Shown here in pieces: positions 57,429 through 64,000 of a DNA stretch of 64,000 bases. Position 1 is the stretch's first letter. Each line of letters starts with the position of its first letter. The stretch comes from Saccharina japonica (lineage: Eukaryota > Sar > Phaeophyceae > Laminariales > Laminariaceae). Where the stretch lies: contig MEHQ01001299.1 of assembly GCA_008828725.1 (NCBI GenBank), positions 62,001-126,000 on the forward strand, in the 5' to 3' direction. The translations under genes were made by a program, and so were the position numbers. The notes beneath the pieces are model-generated. The model saw only the letters and a list, made by a program, of their open reading frames with translations, was not told where the DNA came from and ran no database searches.

Positions 57429-59477
57429 TGACTGCGTGTTCAAGTTTAGTCGCCTCAATGTCGCATCTCATTCATAGTTGTTGTTTGAACAAAAATACCT
57501 GAAATTGACATCGACACCAATTTAATGGCCTCTCTGTTAGTTATTCGCCTATATTGTTGTTTGTCTCTCTATCTTCACATTAACATGTTTCAGTGTAATC
57601 CCATATAGTCTGATTTAGCAGATGCAACGGCCGTGGTCAGCAAAGTGCTAGAAGCCTAGAGAATGCTAAAGACACGTAACTTATGCAGGAAAGGTACACA
57701 AGTCCGAGAGAGTACACCTTAAAATCCGCTACGGCATGTGCGTGTCAAAATGAACTCACACGCCCGCAAGTCTCATTCGACTACAGCAGCATCGTCCCCC
57801 CCCCATCCATTTTACCAATAGAATTTGCGTACTACATCGTACTTACTGGTCTGAAGTGCTGCTCTGACATACAAAAACACCGGCTAGGCGTCCGACAGAT
57901 GGAGCACGCAGCCTTGCTGTCTGAAAGTGCTGTCCGGAATGCACAGTCGCGGCACACAGTGAAAAAGACAGCGCAACAAAGCCATGCAAGTCAATTTGAC
58001 AATTGTCCGAATTATCCCTGAAGTCTGTGTTACGGCAGGCATTTTATAAATCGACATGATTATGAATCGTTCCACTATTGAAGGCGGTCTTCCGCATCGG
58101 CACCAATGAGGCCCGGGGTTCCGCGCCATCTCTTGCCGCGTCTCTCTACAAAACCAGTGACGTCATCACACAGGACCCAACAACGAAATTCAGGGGGAAA
58201 AACGAAAACAAAAAAAAAACAAAAAAAATGATTGTAACGTTCGTCACGGGTCGATGTCGTCCTGCTCGAAATGGCTGCTCCGCGTTGCTGTCCTGCTGCT
58301 GCGGCATCGTGCTGCTGCGATTCGGGCCCGCTCCGGCTGCCACTTCGGCCAGTCTAGCACGACACACTCGACCCTGCTCGCGTCTTATCGCTCTCGACTT
58401 GTTTTGTCGCTTCCCAGTCGGCTCCTCGTTTCTCCCTCGTTGCACTCAGCTGGGCTGGTCTGGAAAATAAACTTCCTCGCGCCTGAAAGGATTGACATGT
58501 CCAAACAACATTCTCGTCGCCATCCACGCTCTCCTCCTCTTGATGGTCGAAGCCAGGTTACTGAGACAATACTCCCGTCTACGCAAACACACTAGGGCCG
58601 CTGTACATAGTGTCCGTCCACCTTTCTGATGGGCGTCTGCCTCGCGCACAAAAGTCGAGATGGAATTGCTGTCTACACGACGGCCAAAAAGCCGTGCATC
58701 TGAACTTCTTGCGCCTAACGCACCAGTGACCGATCTCAACTCTACCGCCTGACACGCCTTCGCGGGAGGATCCGCCTTGGACACCAGACAAACCTTGCAG
58801 GTGCGCAGCACGCAGCAAGGTATCGAGTCCGCCTTGAGAGTGAGTCTAGCCTTGCTCGCTAGAAAAGACCCCCCCCCCGCTATGCGGCCATTTTGCAAAG
58901 CAACAACTTTTGCCGATGGCGCGAGGGAAGAAGGGATGTAGCGAGTAGTGAAGTATATAGTACGAGTGTATAAAGGTTAACATATCGTGATGCCCGTCGC
59001 AACGGTCCGGGGGATGGATACGATGGGGGAGGGAGGAGGCACCCTCTCATATACACTAACGAATCGAATACGTTGCTGCTATGTTGTTCGATGTCCAAGA
59101 CCTCCGCTCGACAAAACAAGGCACGAGCATCCATGACGCCACAGCACAGCCAACGAAGCCACCATCGACCCAGCACGAAAACCCCAGCAACCAACGACCT
59201 GAGATCAACCGAGATATCTACCCGCTCATGTGTCTGCTTCTCACACATCTTTCTGTTTGCATCCACCAAGGGCGCCTAACATTTTCTGAGAAGACGATAT
59301 CTTCATGTCGCGTATGAATAATTTGATTTTTATGTTGTTCCGCCGATATTCTTGGGGGCGCAAACCGATCCGACTATTCGCGAGCTTTCTGGGAATGCTC
59401 GCACCCCGTGGTCTATTCCGTCTGTTCGGCGGTGACATGGATACGTACTGCTGTAGTCGCTTTTGAGGCTGTCGCAG
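57429..59477. other. No supported gene; GC-rich part at 58230-58860
   Basis: Overlapping frames on both strands between 58078 and 58898 reflect higher GC. None shows a domain. An exon here cannot be excluded. Confidence 0.35.
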
Positions 59478-59822
59478 ATGGTCAAACGGGGGTATGGTTT
59501 CGGTCGAACGGGGTGAAAAAAGTGGTCAATCGGGGGGAGTAGATAAATTTAGTAGGTACGAGGGGTTATCCCCCCCCGAGATGTGGTCAAACGGGGGGCT
59601 TAGTCTGCTCCCTCGTGCGCCGCCGCCCTGTAAGGCCCAAAGACGTGCCTGAAAAAAAACAAAAAAACATGTGCGTGCTTGGCGCGGGCTTCGGGCATCT
59701 CGCCAGGCCTTCGGAATGGCGTTTAGGGCCTGTTTGGGCCCGCGGGAGCCCTTTCCGCGGGCGCAAGTTGACCCTACCCCCAAATGGCCGTAAAACCAGG
59801 GGGTATATCCCCAAATGACCAT
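59478..59822. repeat. Possible MITE with ATGGTCA-type ends
   Basis: The left end ATGGTCAAACGGGG and the complement of the right end (ATGGTCATTTGGGG) are inverted. GGTCAA(A/T)CGGGG recurs inside at about 59524 and 59587. No target duplication seen. Confidence 0.35.
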
Positions 59823-60079
59823 TGCCCTTGCTATACGAAGTATCAAATAATCAAACAAAACAACAGGTTTCGTCATTTCATTTTGTCTGGCCAGACATCC
59901 TACTTTATATTGCCTTTTTTTAGAAATCTATAGCACCCAGCATCAAGCACCCAGCACCTGCATACACTAATAATGCCCCACTGCTCATGAAATAACATTG
60001 ATCAGATGTGCACGTGTGCTCAGATATGCTATTATCCGGGTCCCACTAAACACTACCAGGTACACTGTAAATAGTCTCT

Positions 60080-60297
60080 AATATTATTATTATCTTCGCC
60101 ATCCGACAATGTTCAGCATGATCTTCATCGTTGATCACTCATAAAATTCCCAAAAGTAGACAACCACGGAAACCGAGGAAACCTGTGCGTACATTCTAAC
60201 ACCCTTCAATGTCTGCTTCCCGCCAAGATGTATCCACAATACTCCTTCTGTTGTCCTTGCTCCCTCCTTCTTCCCAATATGCACTCTTTACGTTCAG
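60080..60297 (-). mobile_element. R215 retroposon, full length
   Basis: ATTATTATTATCTTCGCC to CCCAATATGCACTCTTTACG, the reverse complement of the 10826 copy over its whole length. Confidence 0.7.
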
Positions 60298-60303
60298 TTC
60301 TTA

Positions 60304-60351
<48 letters not shown>

Positions 60352-60990
60352 CTTCACATTAAAAACCGTGCCGGTCTCTCTATCCAGTACCTCCATCTGT
60401 CCGTACTCATCCAACACTTGACACGGTCGATTCCCGTGGTCACAGGCTAACTTACCCAAAAAAGGTATACTGAAATAAAAGTGGAACCCGAAGGGTCCGC
60501 AAAGCGATCAAAGCCAGTCAAAAACAGATAGTCTGGAGCCCTCCGCTCCCCTCTACACGCTATGTGAAGGTAAAAATAAAAATGGAAAAGTCAACATCAC
60601 CAATCGGGGGTACACGCCCCCTGATTCTATCTTGGTGCCCCTATAATGCCGGGGTGTTCCGTGCCGGGTTCACACCGGTCAGGCAAACAAATCGAGTCCT
60701 CCACCCCGATTATAAACGCAGACATGATACGGGGGAAGGGAACTATGGTCCCGTGTGACTGATGTACCCCCGGCCTGCGAGCAGTGTAACTGCAAAAGGT
60801 CAAAAGCAACGAAGGGAAAAAGACGAAGACAAAGACAAAGAGACAAGTCAAAAGTACAAGCAAACACTCACACAGACAAGACCGCAGAGACAACACATTG
60901 ACACGTCATCCCGAGGGGGTGGTGCAATGGTGCGGCGGTGGGGGGGAGGGGGAAAAATAAACAAACAAACAAACAAACAAACAAACAGTC
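60298..60990. repeat. TTG (60303-60352) and AAAC (60957-60987) microsatellites with spacer
   Basis: Two simple arrays; the sequence between them has no recognisable gene. Confidence 0.7.
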
Positions 60991-61194
60991 CAGGACAGTC
61001 AGTCCGGCACATATCGCGCCACTCGGTCCGCCATTTCTCGCTTGTTTCCTTCCCTCGCCGATTCGCCCTTCTTCCGCACCCCTCCCGTCCCGTTGGTTCT
61101 TGGTGTCTCTTTGATGTTGTTGCGCTCTTTTTCTCGCTCGGTCGCTCGTTTCCGGCTAGCCTCCTCTTCTTCCTTGTGCCAGGAGGTCATAAAC

Positions 61195-61805
61195 CTCTCA
61201 TGAAAATTTAGCACCCCTCTACGTATATACGATACCAGTCATGGTACTTAACAAGTACGAGTACTAATTTTGCTGCTATTAATATATTATCACCTGAAGA
61301 AGACATTAATTAATCGGGTCAGCTTTTTCATTCTGAATGAATATTGCGAATCCCCATAAACGGGACTCCAGTCCTATAAGGCTAAGTTGTTGTTGCTGTT
61401 GTTGTTGTACGTTGTTTACGTTGTTTAGTATGTTTTTTTTTAGTGTCGCTACGTACGAGTTCGACTACGAGTTCGTGTTTTCGTATGTTGGGTATTTTTT
61501 TGTGTCGCTATACCAGGTTATTATTTGAAGTACCCCTTTACGTATATACGTAGTGATACCAATTATTATTTTTTCAAGTAAACAGGTATTATTATTTTTA
61601 ATAATATTACAGACGTAGACTTTTGTACCAGGTATTATATGTATGTATGTTGCCCATTTAATGTGTTGTTATTGTTGTTGTTGTTGTTGTTAGCTTTTCA
61701 ATTTTCGCTTCGGTTTGTAGAGGGATGTCATGTTCCTTTTTCTCCATGGCTTTGGCTTCTTGGGCATAACTCCGGAAACACGAGATCGTAAATGGATGTG
61801 GCTGT
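61195..61805 (-). mobile_element. Foldback right-arm fragment
   Basis: Matches parts of 13850-15610: GAAAATTTAGCACCCC, AAGACATTAATTAATCGGGTC, ACGGGACTCCAGTCCTATAA, TATTTTTTCAAGTAAACAGG, GTTTGTAGAGGGATGTCATG. It lacks the SINE block and other right-arm insertions. It ends sharply where a CCAGAAA-rich stretch begins. Confidence 0.75.
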
Positions 61806-61925
61806 TGCAGAAATTTACGGGATTACCAGAAAAACTTGGAGGCCTGTTTTTTCGGGGATGAAGTTTTTCTGGTGAAACCAGAAAAAACCAGAAAAAACCA
61901 GAAATTTCTGGAAAAACCCGAAATT
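61806..61925. repeat. CCAGAAA-repeat stretch
   Basis: ACCAGAAAA recurs and CCAGAAATTTCTGG is a 14-bp palindrome near 61898. It begins exactly at the broken end of the foldback fragment. Confidence 0.5.
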
Positions 61926-62892
61926 CACTCCTCGTTAAGATCGACCCTTACCCATACAATATCTTCGTGCAAAACTTTGATCACCAACACTTAATCAAGT
62001 TCTTTACGTGATAGTTATTGTTGTCGATGTACTTCAATGTAGAGCGCCATATTTGTCAAACCCGTCGTATACGGGTATGAAATGCGATGATGACGGTCTG
62101 TTGCGCACTACAAATTTATGTTGGGTATTAATCCACCTAACGTTAGTCCAACCTCGAGTTCCGGAACGTGGATTATTGCCGTCAATAAAACTAGTTTGAC
62201 CTATACTGTCAGGTTAGTGTTTTCGCCATTAGTTGGGTCACGTTAGCTGTACGCGTGTTTTTAGCAGATCGAGGTGGTACAGGGATTCGTCAGCGATCGC
62301 CTCCAGCGCGATAACCAAGCTTGGACGTGACGAACTGTAAAGGCCGCATATTATAGTTGCCAGGTGGTATGCAATACCTATATGGCTCTGTGCGTTTTCA
62401 CCATATCGTTTTCACCGTTTTTCTAAATTAAGGAATAATGTATCCATTTCTCCTATTGTTCTCCCTCTCCTTGTACCACACAACATGCTCCCGTGACCCT
62501 TTACGGCAATATCAACATCAGACTCTCTAAATGATGACAATAACTTAGTTGGAGGGTTTTTGTTTGTTGCTGTTATGCTGTAAAGGGTAAATTTTGTACG
62601 TAGATGACGTCACGGCCTCCGCAACGGAATAACGAACAAAACAGCGTTTATTGATAGAGACATTGAGGCCTGTCTGTACCGGGGACTGGGATAGAGTATG
62701 GTGGGTTTTGGTGATTTGTTGTGACCCGCAGGTAGCCACTCCTTTCGAGAAAGGCATCAAGTGCAGGTCAGCATCCCCACGTCGATCGCAAGCAAGCACG
62801 AGGTTCCTGCTGCAAGTGTGAGCACACGTGGGGTTGTCGCTGGTTTGGGCAGCCAAGCCAGGAATTTGTGCCCCCCTTTTTCTTCTGGGCAG
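61926..62892. other. No recognisable feature
   Basis: No gene or bounded repeat. GGGCAGCCAAGCCAGG occurs twice, 39 bp apart, at about 62848 and 62887. Confidence 0.35.
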
Positions 62893-63035
62893 CCAAGCCA
62901 GGTGTTCCCGCGATGATGGTGGATGATGCTGACTACGAGATCGTATGGTTGACAGTGCCACGAGACTCCGAGAAGGCTGCTGCAGCCGGTGGGATCTGGC
63001 GACAGGGGAAAACCGTCGTACTCCATAACAACGTG
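62893..63035 (+). other. Candidate internal exon
   Basis: A pyrimidine tract and CAG or AG (ending 62892) precede a 143-bp segment that is open in one frame and begins KPGVPAMMVDDADYEIVW. It ends at GTG followed by GTACGTGTG, a good donor. Composition is more codon-like than its surroundings. No partner exons were identified and the peptide matches no family I know. Confidence 0.25.
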
Positions 63036-64000
63036 GTACGTGTGGGCGCTCTGCGGGTGTGTAACAAAACGGAATGTGATATCGATTTGTGAGTTGGCGC
63101 TGTTGGCTACGGTTCTCAGAGAGAGAAAAAAAGGAGAACAATATATATATGTATAATATGTCACAAACAAGACCAGGTATGATATGAAACAATGTACCAG
63201 GTACGAGTACTCGTAAATATATATACAAGTGTGTTTTGTTCATGCATATATACAAAGTATGCGAGTATGTACCAGGACTGATACTATAACCAGGTATTAT
63301 ACTCGTACATCTTATGCACACATATCGCAACCTGTGGTCACGAGGTCACGTATGGTACCTGGTGGTCAGCATAATAACCAGGTGCGCACATGTTATTCGA
63401 GATGATGTCATGGCGGCACGCCCTTTGCTGTCGATTGGTGACACAAACGAGCAAAACGTCCGATACGTGTATTGTTTGATACGCGTATTCCGGTTATGTA
63501 TTCAACTTGTTTTCAGGTATATACGAGTACGTACTACATATGTATACGTTGGTATTTTCAACCAAGTACACATTTTGTTTTATACGTACGTATGGTACAT
63601 ATTAATATTAAGGGCAACTGCCAAAATCAGGTATACCTGATCCATTTGAGCTAAAACCAGTGCATGCTAAAACCAAGTAAAAAACGCGCGCCACGAACGG
63701 TGTTTTTCAGGACCTTTTGGCTGTGAGAAATGATCAAACATACTTTTGAATTTGCGCCTGAACAGCAGAAGGATAGCGAATGTGTGTCCTCCAAACCCTT
63801 GATAAATGTTGTATGTTATTTTCAGTACGGGTATTAATATCTGTCGTATGCTTTCATTGATTTTTTGATCACACTCACTCCTACGACGTGTATTTCCGTA
63901 TTTTTGTACCAGGTATCATACGTATGTGTATAGTCGCAGCCACATTGATAGCATACGAACAAAAGATCGAGTTCATTTGAGACTGATCTGCTCGCTTTCC
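63036..64000. repeat. AT-rich end with ACCAGGTA motifs
   Basis: ACCAGGTA or its complement recurs at about 63172, 63195, 63289, 63355, 63378 and 63908, as in 20040-20460. No gene. Confidence 0.45.

Noticed and set aside
62545-63330. 261-residue minus-strand frame
   Set aside because: Composition is irregular, there is no domain, and the plus-strand exon-like segment inside it has better splice context.

Overview
The window looks like a gene-poor, repeat-rich stretch of a stramenopile nuclear genome, most likely a brown alga. The best clue is a pair of genes made of tandem EsV-1-7 repeats (C-x4-C-x16-C-x2-H, about 38 residues each). This cysteine-rich family is strongly expanded in brown algae; its founder members are the Ectocarpus virus EsV-1 gene 7 and the host gene IMMEDIATE UPRIGHT. 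The species cannot be fixed from the sequence. No bacterial operons, rRNA, CRISPR array or complete free-standing tRNA gene were seen.

Genes. I support three protein-coding loci. The first is an intronless EsV-1-7 gene on the minus strand (1585-2715). The second is a divergent, clearly paralogous EsV-1-7 gene on the plus strand (7540-8418), split by one in-frame stop and probably a pseudogene. The third is an intronless 527-residue multi-pass membrane protein of unknown function on the minus strand (36799-38382). Two weaker coding signals are listed at low confidence: a possible exon at 62893-63035 and a Cys-rich open frame at 45964-46389.

Repeats, left to right. A 7.86-kb foldback-like element (9088-16947) has two long inverted arms around a TTA/TTG microsatellite. 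Its arms carry a Harbinger-like insertion, a 215-bp retroposon, SINE copies and a solo-LTR-like insertion, each datable against the opposite arm. Next come CTA microsatellites and a related element tip (to 18807), a SINE, several small palindromic MITEs and a hAT-like element packed with the 9-mer ACTCCGAGT (20829-21501). A noisy duplicated block touches an assembly gap (24351-26323). A 101-bp C-rich minisatellite lies at 27669-28476 and the tail of a decayed Copia-type element near 34.6-35.3 kb. From 39 kb on there are two Harbinger-like copies, a second ACTCCGAGT element (42110-42878), a 318-bp tandem duplication (48276-48911), an LTR-like element that itself received a 1.3-kb hAT-like element and a SINE (50434-52793), and a fragment of the foldback arm (61195-61805).

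The strongest observations are structural. Several elements have readable terminal inverted repeats and target-site duplications, and three have an empty site in a paralogous copy inside the same window. Two unrelated hAT-like elements are both loaded with dense short palindromes. Long stretches hold neither a gene nor a repeat I recognise, and these are stated as such.
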